Positions 7,212 to 17,900 are shown, counted from the stretch's first letter. The stretch is DNA of 20,849 nt from DATJPD01 sp036394195 (GCA_036394195.1 DASWFO010000027.1:1-20849), one strand, 5' to 3'. Notes: generated by a model from the letters alone, not told the origin. Numbers and translations are program-made.

Positions 7212-7850
7212 ATGTCCATCCTGGTGAAAATCTGCGGGTTGAATTCGCTGGACGCGGTGCGCGCGGCGGCGACGGCGGATTTCGCCGGCTTCATCTTCTA
7301 TCCGCCGAGTCCGCGCTACATCGAACCCGAAACCGCGGCGGCGCTGGCGGCGAAACTGCCCAAGCCGGTGAAGCGCGTGGCGGTGTTCGTCGATCCGGAC
7401 GACGCGGCGCTCAGCCGCACGCTGGACCTGCTGCGGGCCGACCTCGTCCAGCTGCACGGCCGGGAAACGCCGGAGCGCGTCGCGGCGATCAGGCGCCGCT
7501 TCGGCCGGCCGGTGATCAAGGCGCTCCCGGTCAGCGCCGCCGGCGATCTGAAGGCGGCCAGCACCTATGCCGACAGCGCCGACTGGCTGATGTTCGACGC
7601 CAAGCCGCCGAAGCGCAAAGGTGCCCTGCCCGGCGGCAACGCCGAATCGTTCGACTGGCGGCTGCTCGGCGGCAAGTCGTTCGCGCGGCCATGGCTGCTG
7701 TCGGGCGGGCTCGATGCCACCAATGTGGCGAAGGCGGTGCGCGTCGCGGCGGCAACGGCGGTCGACGTTTCGTCCGGGGTCGAGGACCGGCCAGGGCACA
7801 AAAATGTCTTTAAGATCAGAGAGTTCATTAAGGCCGCGCGGTCGCTTTGA
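7212..7850 (+). CDS. trpF: Phosphoribosylanthranilate isomerase
   Basis: The enzyme performs the Amadori rearrangement of N-(5-phosphoribosyl)anthranilate in tryptophan synthesis. The 212-residue TIM-barrel protein carries the KICGL motif with catalytic Cys8, GFIFYPPSPRYI (residues 26-37), VQLHG (79-83), the acid Asp129 in WLMFDAKPP, and the phosphate-binding SGGLDATNV and DVSSGVE motifs. ATG 7212 gives the usual start, but no good Shine-Dalgarno sequence is visible; the start follows structured element copy 2 by 24 nt. The gene begins the trpFBA run typical of alphaproteobacteria, where the other trp genes lie elsewhere. Confidence 0.96.
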   Translation: MSILVKICGLNSLDAVRAAATADFAGFIFYPPSPRYIEPETAAALAAKLPKPVKRVAVFVDPDDAALSRTLDLLRADLVQLHGRETPERVAAIRRRFGRPVIKALPVSAAGDLKAASTYADSADWLMFDAKPPKRKGALPGGNAESFDWRLLGGKSFARPWLLSGGLDATNVAKAVRVAAATAVDVSSGVEDRPGHKNVFKIREFIKAARSL

Positions 7851-7948
7851 CGGCCGGCCGCGGGGCCCAAGAAAATCTCGCTTCCCCGCGTCCCCTGTGG
7901 TTAATAAGCGATCCAACCTCCAACCGGGGCAATTTCGTTCGGGGCGTC

Positions 7949-9159
<1,211 letters not shown>

Positions 9160-9163
<4 letters not shown>

Positions 9164-9978
9164 GCCGCATCGCCGCCCGCTTCAGCCAGCTGAAGCGCGA
9201 CAACCGCGCCGGGCTCATCACTTTCACCATGGCCGGCGATCCCGACTATGCGACCTCGATGCAAGTGTTGCGCGGCCTGCCCAAGGCCGGCGCCGACATC
9301 GTCGAGATCGGCATGATGTTCTCCGATCCGATGGCCGACGGGCCGGCGATCCAGGCGGCGGGCTTGCGTTCCGCCAAGGCGGGCGCCTCGCTCCGGCGCA
9401 CGCTCGACATGGTCGCCGAATTCCGCCGTAGCGACCCCGACACGCCGGTCGTCCTGATGGGTTACTACAATCCGATCTACCGGTTCGGCGTCGAAACCTT
9501 CGCCGCCGAGGCCAAGAAGGCGGGGGCCGACGGATTGATCATCGTCGATCTGCCGCCGGAAGAGGACGGCGAGCTGCGCCCGCACGCGAAGGGGGCCGGG
9601 CTCGATCTGATCCGGCTGGCCACACCGACGACGGACGAGAAGCGCCTGCCGACCGTCCTCGAAGGCGCGTCGGGCTTCCTGTACTACGTGGCGGTGCTCG
9701 GCATCACCGGGACCAAATCGGGCGCCATCGACCAGATCTCGTCGTCGGTCACCCGCTTCCGCAAATCCACCGAGCTGCCGATCGCGGTCGGCTTCGGCAT
9801 CAAGACGCCCGGCCAGGCGGCGGAGATCGCGAACGTCGCCGACGCGGCGGTGGTCGGCTCGGCCCTGGTCGAGATCCTGGGCGGCTCGGGCGACGTCGTG
9901 CGCAATGCGCTGCGCTTCGTCGAAGGGGTGGCCAACGCTGTCCACAGTGCCCGGCGCAAGGTGAAGGCGGAGGCTTGA
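9160..9978 (+). CDS. trpA: Tryptophan synthase alpha chain
   Basis: TrpA cleaves indole-3-glycerol phosphate and channels indole to TrpB. The 272-residue protein starts at GTG 9160, which overlaps the trpB stop as GTGA. With this start, catalytic Glu49 and Asp60 fall exactly at the E. coli numbering (VEIGMMFSDPMADGPAIQ, residues 48-65). Later family motifs ILMGYYNP-like (VLMGYYNPIYRFG), LPPEE and YYVAVLGITGTKSG are present. The residue at 53 is Met, whereas the family usually has Pro in the G(I/M)PF(S/T)DP motif. The operon then reaches a repeat element and accD. Confidence 0.97.
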
Positions 9979-10008
9979 TCGCGAATGCTCGATCGCCTTG
10001 GATTTTCA

Positions 10009-10136
10009 TTCGTCATGCCCGCGAAGGCGGGCATCCATCGTGCCGCTGAACCATGGATTGCCCGGACCTGCGCTGCGTTCGCGGCCTTCAAGGCCGCGGA
10101 CGGGCGCGAAGAGAAGACTGGCCGGGCAATGACGAA
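10009..10136 (+). repeat. MITE-like palindromic repeat with terminal inverted repeats
   Basis: The ends TTCGTCATGCCCG and CGGGCAATGACGAA are inverted copies differing by one inserted A. Inside are GCCCGCGAAGGCGGGC (10018-10033) and GCGGCCTTCAAGGCCGC (10081-10097), so the whole unit can fold into a long branched hairpin. On the reverse strand the left end translates to the WMPAFAGMT peptide that recurs as spurious ORFs in many proteobacterial genomes. No transposase is present. It fills most of the 176-bp trpA-accD gap and ends 18 bases before the accD start, so it may supply leader or 3'-end structure. Confidence 0.85.
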
Positions 10137-10154
10137 GAAACAAACGGTCGGCCC

Positions 10155-11069
10155 ATGAACTGGCTGACGAGCTTCATCCGGCCGAAGATCAAGGCGCTGG
10201 TCCGCAAGGCGGACGTGCCGGAGAACCTGTGGGACAAGTGTCCGGCCTGCACGAAGATGGTCTTCCATCGCGACCTGGAGGCGAACCAGCGGGTCTGTCC
10301 GCATTGCGGCCATCACTTGCGGATGCGCGCCAAGCGGCGGCTGGAGCTGCTGTTCGACGACGGCGCCTATGCCCGTATCGAGCTGCCGAAGACGCCGGCC
10401 GACCCCTTGCGGTTCCGCGACCGCAAGCGCTACAGCGACCGCCTCAAGGACGCGCGCGAGAAGACCGCCGAGAGCGACGCCATCCTGGTGGCGCATGGGC
10501 GGGTTGGTGGACTGTCCGTGGTCGCCGCTGCCTTTGAATTCGATTTCCTCGGGGGCTCGATGGGGCTCGCGGTCGGCGAAGGCCTGGTCGCGGCGGCGAA
10601 GCTCGCGGTGCTGCAGCAGGCCTCGCTGATCGTCATCCCGGCGTCGGGTGGCGCGCGCATGCAGGAGGGCATCCTGTCCCTCATGCAGCTGCCGCGCACC
10701 GTGATCGCGGCCGAGCAGGTCAAGGAGGCCGGCCTGCCGTTCATCGTCCTCCTCGCCGATCCGACCACCGGCGGCGTGTCGGCGTCGTTCGCGATGCTGG
10801 GCGACATCGCGATCGCCGAGCCCGGCGCGATCATCGGCTTTGCCGGGGCGCGCGTGATCGAGGAGACGATCCGCGAGAAGCTGCCGGCCGGTTTTCAGCG
10901 CTCCGAATACCTGCTCGACCACGGCATGGTCGACATGGTGGTGCACCGGCACAAGCTGCGCGAGACCCTGATCCGCACGCTCAATCTGCTGCTGAAGCCG
11001 ACGCCCAGCGCCGAAGTGCTGCCGCTGCCGCGGCCCGGACTCGAAATCCCGTCGCCTAATCCGCGCTAG
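10155..11069 (+). CDS. accD: Acetyl-CoA carboxylase, carboxyltransferase subunit beta
   Basis: AccD with AccA transfers the carboxyl group from biotin (on AccB) to acetyl-CoA, giving malonyl-CoA for fatty-acid synthesis. The 304-residue protein has the N-terminal four-cysteine zinc ribbon at Cys29, Cys32, Cys48 and Cys51, followed by the crotonase-fold domain with SGGARMQEG and TTGGVSASFAMLGD, and GFAGARVIEETIREKLPAGFQ. ATG 10155 gives the canonical MNWLTSFIRPK; the reading frame stays open upstream, but that part is translation of the repeat element. The trpA-accD-folC order is conserved widely. No strong Shine-Dalgarno is visible. Confidence 0.97.
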   Translation: MNWLTSFIRPKIKALVRKADVPENLWDKCPACTKMVFHRDLEANQRVCPHCGHHLRMRAKRRLELLFDDGAYARIELPKTPADPLRFRDRKRYSDRLKDAREKTAESDAILVAHGRVGGLSVVAAAFEFDFLGGSMGLAVGEGLVAAAKLAVLQQASLIVIPASGGARMQEGILSLMQLPRTVIAAEQVKEAGLPFIVLLADPTTGGVSASFAMLGDIAIAEPGAIIGFAGARVIEETIREKLPAGFQRSEYLLDHGMVDMVVHRHKLRETLIRTLNLLLKPTPSAEVLPLPRPGLEIPSPNPR

Positions 11070-11084
11070 AGGCGTTCTACGCTG
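11068..11084 (+). promoter_or_regulatory. Shine-Dalgarno site deciding the non-canonical folC start
   Basis: AGAGG at 11068-11072 overlaps the accD TAG stop (11067-11069), and the CTG at 11082-11084 lies nine bases beyond it. Termination on accD would place ribosomes next to this site, so folC may be translationally coupled to accD. It supports CTG (or ACG 11079) over the internal GTG at 11166, which has no comparable purine tract. Confidence 0.6.
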
Positions 11085-12368
11085 AGCGTCCCCTCCGTCG
11101 CCGACCCGATCCTCGAACGCCTGAAGGTCCTGCACCCGAGGGCGATCGACCTGTCGCTCGACCGGGTGTGGCGCCTGATGGAGGTCCTGGACCATCCGGA
11201 GCGGCATCTCCCGCCGGTCATCCACGTCGCCGGCACCAACGGCAAAGGCTCCACGGTCGCCACATTGCGTGCCCTGCTGGAGGCCGCCGGCTATCGCGTG
11301 CATGTCTACACCTCGCCGCACCTGGTGCGCTTTTCCGAGCGCATCCGCCTCGCCGGCGCCCTCATCGAGGAGGCAGAGCTCGCGGCCGTGCTCGAGGAGA
11401 TCGAGCGCCGCAACGCCGGCGCGCCGATCACCTTCTTCGAGGTGACGACCGCCGCGGCATTTCTCGCGTTCGCGCGCAGTGCCGCGGACGTGGCGCTGCT
11501 CGAGACCGGCATGGGCGGACGGCTCGATGCGACGAACATCGTCGCATCACCGCTTGCCACCGTGATCACGCCGGTGTCGTTCGATCACATGCAGTATCTC
11601 GGCAATACGCTCTGCCAGATCGCCGGCGAGAAGGCCGGCATCCTGAAATCCGGCGTGCCGGCCGTCATCGGCCTGCAGCCCGAGGCGGCGTCGCTGGTGC
11701 TGACCTCGCGGGCGGCGGAGACTGGGGCGGTGCCATTCCGCCGCGGCGTCGAATGGCGGATCGAGGTGCTGGCCGACGGCTTCACCTATCACGGCCGCCG
11801 CACCGTCGAGCTGCCGCGCCCGTCCCTGCCCGGCCGGCACCAAGTCGACAACGCGGCGCTCGCGGTGGCGACCTTGGACCGCATCGGGCGATTCAACATC
11901 ACCGACGTGGAGCTGCGCGCCGGGCTTCAGGCGATCGAATGGCCGGCCCGGCTGCAGCACCTGGCGCGCGGCGCGCTCGCGGCCCTGATGCCGCCGGGCG
12001 GCGAGCTGTTCCTCGACGGCGGCCACAACGAGGCGGCCGGCGAGGTGCTGGCCGACTGGGCCCAGGCGAACCGCGACAAGCCGCTCGACGTCGTGTTCGG
12101 CATGCTGTCGACCAAGGCGCCGGAACCGTTCATCGCGCACCTTGCGCCGCACGCGCGGCGGGTGCGGACGGTGACGATCCCCGGCGAGCCGCTGGCGCTG
12201 TCGGCCGACGCGGTCGCGACCGCCGCCCGCCGGGCCGGAATCGCCGACGTCGCCACCGCCGCATCCATGCGCGACGCCGTGGCGGACCTGGCCGGCCTGG
12301 GACCGTCGCGGGTGTTGATCTGCGGCTCCCTCTATCTCGCCGGAACCGTGCTGGCCGAGAACGGCTGA
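11082..12368 (+). CDS. folC: Folylpolyglutamate synthase / dihydrofolate synthase, probable CTG start
   Basis: FolC adds glutamate to dihydropteroate and folates in the cytoplasm. The protein of about 428 residues contains the ATP-binding VAGTNGKGST (residues 49-58), YTSPHLVRFSERIR, ETGMGGRLDATN and the LDGGHNEAA C-terminal-domain motif. The frame is open back to the accD stop (same frame), and the conserved N-terminal PILERLKVLHPRAIDLSLDRVWRLM region, given here as PILERLKVLHP then RAIDLSLDRVWRLM, is encoded without any ATG, GTG or TTG upstream of it. GTG 11166 would remove 28 conserved-looking residues. CTG 11082 follows AGAGG (11068-11072) by nine bases, an ideal ribosome-site spacing; ACG 11079 is the alternative. 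The function is secure; the start is inference. Confidence 0.92.
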   Translation: MSVPSVADPILERLKVLHPRAIDLSLDRVWRLMEVLDHPERHLPPVIHVAGTNGKGSTVATLRALLEAAGYRVHVYTSPHLVRFSERIRLAGALIEEAELAAVLEEIERRNAGAPITFFEVTTAAAFLAFARSAADVALLETGMGGRLDATNIVASPLATVITPVSFDHMQYLGNTLCQIAGEKAGILKSGVPAVIGLQPEAASLVLTSRAAETGAVPFRRGVEWRIEVLADGFTYHGRRTVELPRPSLPGRHQVDNAALAVATLDRIGRFNITDVELRAGLQAIEWPARLQHLARGALAALMPPGGELFLDGGHNEAAGEVLADWAQANRDKPLDVVFGMLSTKAPEPFIAHLAPHARRVRTVTIPGEPLALSADAVATAARRAGIADVATAASMRDAVADLAGLGPSRVLICGSLYLAGTVLAENG

Positions 12369-12427
12369 CCGGTCCTGTCGGAACCCCACCCGCTTCCCGC
12401 GAATTTCCGGTATTCTTCTTTCCAGCA

Positions 12428-12447
12428 CCGGGCAGGGCGAGGCCCGG
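12428..12447 (+). other. Short hairpin in the leader of the efflux operon
   Basis: CCGGGC (12428-12433) pairs with GCCCGG (12442-12447) around an 8-nt loop, 21 bases before the TolC-family start. It lies in the 100-bp gap after folC, where a promoter for the efflux operon would be expected. No convincing -35/-10 pair is visible, and there is no T-run. Confidence 0.3.
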
Positions 12448-12468
12448 ATCATCAGACGGAGGGGGACC

Positions 12469-13893
12469 ATGCGGGGGCTCCGGATGCTGAAGCTGCTGCT
12501 GGCGGGCGTTTGTGCCGCGGCCGGGCCCGGCTTGGCGACGCCGGCGCCGGGGCAGACCGTCGACGACGCCATGGCGGCGGCCTACCGCACCAATCCCCAG
12601 CTTCTCGCGGCGCGCCAGCAGCTGCGCGCGCTCGACGAGGGCGTGCCGCAGGCCCTGTCGGGCTGGCGGCCGACGGTCATGGTTAATGGAGCGGTGGGCA
12701 AAGCGCGCGATGTGGATCGCACCCGCGATCCGACGAACACCTTCCCCGCGTTCAACGAACGCTCCTGGCGGACACCCGATTCGGCGAGCGTCCTGGTCAC
12801 CCAGCCGCTATACCGCGGCGGCCAGACGCTCGCCGGCGTGAGCCAGGCCGAGAACCAGATCCAGGCCGGCCGCGCCGCCTTGCAGAGCGCCGAGCAGCAG
12901 GTGCTGCTTGCGGCGGCCACGGCGCACATCAACCTGTTCCGCGACCAGGAGATCCTGGACATCAGCATCAGGAACGAGCAGACGCTGGCCCAGCAGCTCG
13001 ACGCAACCTTGCGCCAGTTCCGGGTGCAGGACGTGACGCGCACCGACCTCTCGCAAGCCGAGTCGCGGCACGCACAAGGCCATGCGAGCCGGATCCAGGC
13101 CGAGGGAAACCTCGCCGCCTCGCGCGCGGTCTATCTGCAAGTCGTCGGCCTGCCGGCGCCGACGCGGGTCTCGCGGGCGCATCCGCCGCCGGGCGTGCCG
13201 ACCAGCGTGGCCGATCTCGACGCCGGCATCGGCCGAAACCCGGATATCGCGGTGGCCCATTTCAACGAGAAGGCGGCGGCCGACGGGGTGGATTTGGTCC
13301 TCGGCCAGAAGCTGCCGAGCGTCAGCCTGAACGGCATCGTCCAGCGCAACACCGAGGTGCTGTTCCGCGGTGTCCAGCAAGACAACGCAACGGTCTCGCT
13401 CAGCGTGACGATGCCGCTCTACCAGGCCGGCTTCGTCGACGCCCAGGCGCGCGCGGCGAAGGAGACCGCCGGCCAGCGGCGCACCGACGTCGAGACGCAG
13501 CGCCGCTCGACCACCCAGGCCGCGACGCAGACCTGGGAATTGCTGACCTCGGCGCGCGCCCAGGTCGAGTGGCTGCACACGCAGGCGAGCGCCGCGGAGA
13601 CCGCCTTGCAGGGCGTGCAGCGGGAGCAGCAGGTGGGCCTGCGCACGGTGATCGAGGTGCTGAACGCCCAGCAGGACGTGTTCACCGCCAGCATCAATCT
13701 GGCGACCGCCGAGCGCGATACGACGGCGCTCAGCTATCAGCTGGTGCAGGCGGTCGGCAGTCTGACGGCGACAGAACTGGCGCTGCCCGTGGAGGTCTAC
13801 GATCCGGACCGCCACTACGATCAAGAGCGCACGCGCTGGTTCGGGACCGACATCCCGGACGGCGACCGCGCGCCGCCCGCGGCCGGTCGATAA
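12469..13893 (+). CDS. TolC-family outer-membrane efflux channel
   Basis: The 474-residue protein is the outer-membrane, periplasm-spanning channel of a tripartite pump. A signal peptide occupies about residues 1-26 (basic MRGLRMLK, then hydrophobic LLLAGVCAAAG, with a likely cleavage near ATPA). The mature protein begins QTVDDAMAAAYRTNPQLLAARQQL, shown here as QTVDDAMAAAYRTNP and QLLAARQQL, the usual start of the first outer-membrane efflux repeat. The two internally repeated helical halves follow, including the TQPLYRGGQTLAGVSQAEN and VTMPLYQAGFVDAQARAAKE beta-strand/helix boundaries. ATG 12469 has a strong GGAGGGGG ribosome site. Its TAA stop overlaps the ATG of the adaptor gene (TAATG), so the pump genes form an operon. 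Confidence 0.93.
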   Translation: MRGLRMLKLLLAGVCAAAGPGLATPAPGQTVDDAMAAAYRTNPQLLAARQQLRALDEGVPQALSGWRPTVMVNGAVGKARDVDRTRDPTNTFPAFNERSWRTPDSASVLVTQPLYRGGQTLAGVSQAENQIQAGRAALQSAEQQVLLAAATAHINLFRDQEILDISIRNEQTLAQQLDATLRQFRVQDVTRTDLSQAESRHAQGHASRIQAEGNLAASRAVYLQVVGLPAPTRVSRAHPPPGVPTSVADLDAGIGRNPDIAVAHFNEKAAADGVDLVLGQKLPSVSLNGIVQRNTEVLFRGVQQDNATVSLSVTMPLYQAGFVDAQARAAKETAGQRRTDVETQRRSTTQAATQTWELLTSARAQVEWLHTQASAAETALQGVQREQQVGLRTVIEVLNAQQDVFTASINLATAERDTTALSYQLVQAVGSLTATELALPVEVYDPDRHYDQERTRWFGTDIPDGDRAPPAAGR

Positions 13894-14990
13894 TGAAGGG
13901 CCGGGGAACAGTCACGCCACGCTTGTCGGCTCCGGGAGTCCTGCTGGGCGTCCTGCTGCTCGGCGCCTGCGATGAGCCGCCGAAGCCGGCGGCCGATATC
14001 CGCCCGGTCCGCACCATCGTCGTCGAACCGCGCCAGCTCGACGACACGATCACCGGCACCGGCGAGATCCACGCCCGCACCGAATGGGACCTCGGCTTCA
14101 GGATCGACGGCAAGATGGTCAGCCGCCGCGTCGATGTCGGCGCTACCGCGAAGAAAGGCCAGGAGCTGGCCCGTCTCGATGACGCCGACCAGCGCAACGC
14201 GCTGCGCGGCGCCCAGGCCGACCTCAGCGCCGCGGAGGCGCAGGTCGCCGAGGCCCAGCCGCAGGAGGCCCGCCAACGCCAACTCCTGCCCGAGGGCGAC
14301 ACGACCCGGGCGCGCTACGAGGCGGCCCTCAGCGCCTTGCGCGTGGCCGAGGCGCGCCGCGACGGTGCGCGCGCCAATCTGCAGGGTGCGCGCGACCGCG
14401 TCGCCTACGCGGTGCTGACCGCGGACGATGACGGCGTGGTCACCGCGGTGGGCGCCGAGGCGGGACAGATCGTTCGTGCCGGCCAGATGATCGTGCGCCT
14501 GGCGAAGCCCGGCGAGAAGGACGCCGTGTTCGCGGTGCCAGAGGGCAAGCTGTTCGCCGCGCCCGACGACCCGCAGGTCGAGGTCGCGTTGCTGAGCGAC
14601 CCCCGGATCAAGACCATGGGCCGCGTCCGCGAGCTGGCCCCGGTCGCCGACCCGGTGACGCGGACCTTCACGGTACGGATCGCGCTGCCCGAGGCACCGG
14701 AGACCATGCTGCTGGGCTCGGCGGTGGTCGGGCGCCTGAAGCTCCCCGGCAAGGATGTGGTCTACCTGCCGCCGACGGCCGTCTTTCAGAGCGGCGGCAA
14801 GCCGGCGGTGTGGGTCGTCGATGCCGAGAGGAGCGAAGTGCGCGTGAAGCCGGTCTCGGTGCTGCGCTACGAGGCCGACAGCGTGGTCGTGAGCGACGGC
14901 TTGGCCAAGGGCGACCGGGTCGTCACCGCCGGCGTGCAGAAGCTGGCCGCCGGCCAGAAGGTGAGGCTGCTGGACGGCACCGGCTCATGA
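13893..14990 (+). CDS. RND efflux periplasmic adaptor (membrane fusion protein), lipoprotein
   Basis: The 365-residue protein links the inner-membrane pump to the outer-membrane channel. The signal sequence ends with the lipobox LLGAC, placing the lipidated cysteine at residue 26, so it is probably anchored in the inner membrane. It has a barrel-sandwich (lipoyl-like) half starting at about GEIHARTEWDLGFRIDGKM, an alpha-hairpin rich in Ala, Glu and Gln (about residues 105-165), the second lipoyl half (VLTADDDGVVTAVGAEAGQIV), a beta-barrel and a membrane-proximal domain. ATG 13893 overlaps the upstream stop, and the TGA stop overlaps the ATG of the permease (ATGA). Substrates are not predictable from sequence. 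Confidence 0.92.
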   Translation: MKGRGTVTPRLSAPGVLLGVLLLGACDEPPKPAADIRPVRTIVVEPRQLDDTITGTGEIHARTEWDLGFRIDGKMVSRRVDVGATAKKGQELARLDDADQRNALRGAQADLSAAEAQVAEAQPQEARQRQLLPEGDTTRARYEAALSALRVAEARRDGARANLQGARDRVAYAVLTADDDGVVTAVGAEAGQIVRAGQMIVRLAKPGEKDAVFAVPEGKLFAAPDDPQVEVALLSDPRIKTMGRVRELAPVADPVTRTFTVRIALPEAPETMLLGSAVVGRLKLPGKDVVYLPPTAVFQSGGKPAVWVVDAERSEVRVKPVSVLRYEADSVVVSDGLAKGDRVVTAGVQKLAAGQKVRLLDGTGS

Positions 14991-17900
14991 CGAACGCCAA
15001 TCTGTCGGAGTGGGCGCTCCGCCACCGATCGTTCGTCGTCTACCTGATGGTCCTGTTCACCATCTCCGGCGTGGCGTCGTATTTCAGCCTCGGCCGCGAC
15101 GAAGATCCGGCGGTGATCGTCAAGACCATGGTCGTGGGCGCGCTGTGGCCCGGCGCCACCACGCTCGAAACCATGGCGCAGGTCACCGATCGGCTCGAGA
15201 AGAAGCTCGAGGAGATCCCGTCGCTCGACTTCCTGTCCAGCTACACCAAGCCCGGCCAGTCGGTGATCTACGTCAACCTGAAAGAAGCGACGCCGCCGAA
15301 GGACATGCCGGAGATCTGGTACCAGGTCCGCAAGAAGATCGGCGACATCCAGGCCACGTTGCCGGAGGGCGTTCTGGGACCGTTCTTCAACGACGATTTC
15401 GGCGACACCTTCGGCACGATCTACGCCTTCACCGCCGACGGGTTCAGCGCCCGCGAGCTTCGCGACTATGTCGAGTTCGTGCGCGCCGATCTGCTGCGCA
15501 TTCCCGGCGTCGGCAAGATCGAGTTGATCGGGGCCCAGGACGAGACGATCTATCTCAAGTTCTCGACCCGGCGCCTCGCCAGCCTCGGCATCACCATCGA
15601 TCAGATCGCCGCCAGCCTCAGGGCGCAGAACGCGCTCGTCCCCGGCGGCATCGTCAACACGGGCAGCGACCAGATTGCGGTTCGCGTCAGCGGCGAGTTC
15701 CAGTCCGAGCAAAGCCTCCGCGGGCTGAGCCTTCGGGTCAACGACCGGTTCTTCCACCTGGAGGACGTGGTCGACATCAAGCGCGGCACGGTCGATCCGC
15801 CGAAGCCGCAGTTCCGCTACAACGGCGAGCCGGCAATCGGCCTCGCGATCTCGATGAAGGCCGGCGGCGACGTCCTGGACCTCGGCCGCGAGCTCAAGGC
15901 GCGCATGGCGCGCCTGAAAAGCGACCTGCCGGTCGGCATCGAGGCCTATCTCGTCTCCGACCAGCCGGTGGTGGTCAAAGAGGCGGTCGACGGGTTCATG
16001 GAAGTCCTGATCGAGGCCGTGCTCATCGTGCTGGCGATCAGCTTTTTGAGCCTCGGCTTCCGGGCGGGCCTGGTGGTCGCGTTCTGCATTCCGCTGGTGC
16101 TGGTGATGACCTTCCTGTGCATGAAGGTGTTCGGCATCGAGCTTCAGCGGGTGTCGCTGGGCGCGCTGATCATCGCGCTCGGCCTGCTGGTCGACGACGC
16201 GATCATCACGGTCGAGATGATGATCAAGAAGATCGAGGAGGGGATGGAGCTCGAGAAGGCCGCGACCTTCGCCTATACCTCGACCGCCTTCCCGATGCTG
16301 ACCGGGACGCTCGTGACCTGCGCCGGCTTCGTGCCGATCGGATTCGCCCAGAGTGCGGCCGGCGAATATACGTTCTCGATCTTTGCCGTGGTCAGCATCG
16401 CGCTGCTCCTATCGTGGATCGTAGCGGTGATCTTCGCCCCGCTGATCGGCATCGCGATCCTGCCGCGGACACCGGCGGCGAAGCATGGCGGTGGCGCGGA
16501 ACCCAGCCGGCTCGACCGGCTGTTCCGCCCGGTGCTCCTGCGCTGCCTCAACGCGAGGCTCCTGGTCGTGGCCGGCACGGCGGCGCTGTTCGCCCTCTCG
16601 GTGTTCGGGCTGGACCAACTCCAGCAGCAGTTCTTTCCGCCGTCGGAGCGGCCGGAGATCATCGTCGACCTGCGCCTGCCGGCCGGTGCGTCCATGCAGG
16701 CGACCGCGGCACAAGCGGAGAAGTTCGAGAAGCTCCTGGTCGGCAACCCCAACGTCGACCATTTCACCTTCTACGTGGGCGAGGGCGCCGTCCGGTTCTA
16801 TCTGCCGCTGGACCCGAAGCCGCCCGCCGACAACTTCGCCCAGGCGGTCGTGGTCGCGAAAGGCTTCGACGAGCGCAACGCCCTGATCGCGCAACTGCGG
16901 AAGGCGCTGGACGAGGACTTCGACGTCCTGCTCGGCCGGGTCAGCCCGCTCGAGATGGGGCCGCCGGTCGGCTGGCCGGTGAAGTACCGGATCGGCGGCG
17001 GCGATCCGGAGCGGGTGCGCGCCTATGCCGACGAACTGGCGGCGATCCTGCGCACCAATCCCAGCGTGCACCTGGTCAATTTCGACTGGAACGAGACGGC
17101 GAAGGTGATCCGCCTCAAGGTGAACCAGGACGCGGCCCGGCTGGTCGGCGTCAGCTCGGAATCGCTGGCGCGGACCATCAACCAGGTCGTCTCCGGCACC
17201 CGCATCACCCAGGTCCGCGACGGCATCTACCTGATCGACGTCGTCGCGCGCGCCGAACCCGGCGAGCGGGCGAGCATGGAGACGCTCCGCGATCTGCAGA
17301 TCACGCTGGAGAACGGCCATGCGATCACGCTCGGCAGCGTGGCGGAACTGCAATACGGCTTCGAGGACCCGCTGATCTGGCGGCGCAACCGATTGCCGAC
17401 CATCACCGTCCAGGCCGACGTCACGCAGGGCGTCGAAGCCGCGACGGTCGTCCGCCAGCTGGCGCCGAAGGTCGCCGCGTTCGGCGCCAAGCTGCCGCTG
17501 GGCTATGCCGTCGAGGTCGGCGGCTCGGTCGAGGACAGCGCCAAGGGGCTGAACCCGGTGCTGGCGGTCGTCCCGGTCATGCTGATCCTGATGACCCTGC
17601 TGCTCATGATCCAGCTGCAGAGCGTGCAGCGCATGCTCCTCGCCATGAGCGTGGCGCCGCTCGGCCTGATCGGCGTGGTCGCCGCGTTGCTGATCACCGG
17701 CCGGCCGCTGGGCTTCGTCGCCATCCTCGGCGTGATCGCGCTCGCCGGGATGATCATCCGCAACTCGGTCATCCTGATCGACCAGATCGAGACCGATATC
17801 GCCGCCGGCCAGAAGCCCTGGGACGCGGTCATCCTGGCGACCACCGGGCGGCTCCGGCCGATCCTGCTGACCGCGGCCGCCGCGATCCTCGGCATGGTGC

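Noticed and set aside
7847..7948. Upstream extension of trpB to 7847
   Set aside because: It would overlap the trpF stop and add 34 residues with no family similarity.
10053..10154. Upstream extension of accD to 10053
   Set aside because: The added residues are a translation of the repeat element; the canonical MNWLTSF start is at 10155.
9684..11321. Antisense open frame (545 codons) containing a WMPAFAGMT peptide
   Set aside because: It joins shadows of trpA, accD and folC through the palindromic repeat at 10009-10136; the peptide is a known artefact of that repeat type.
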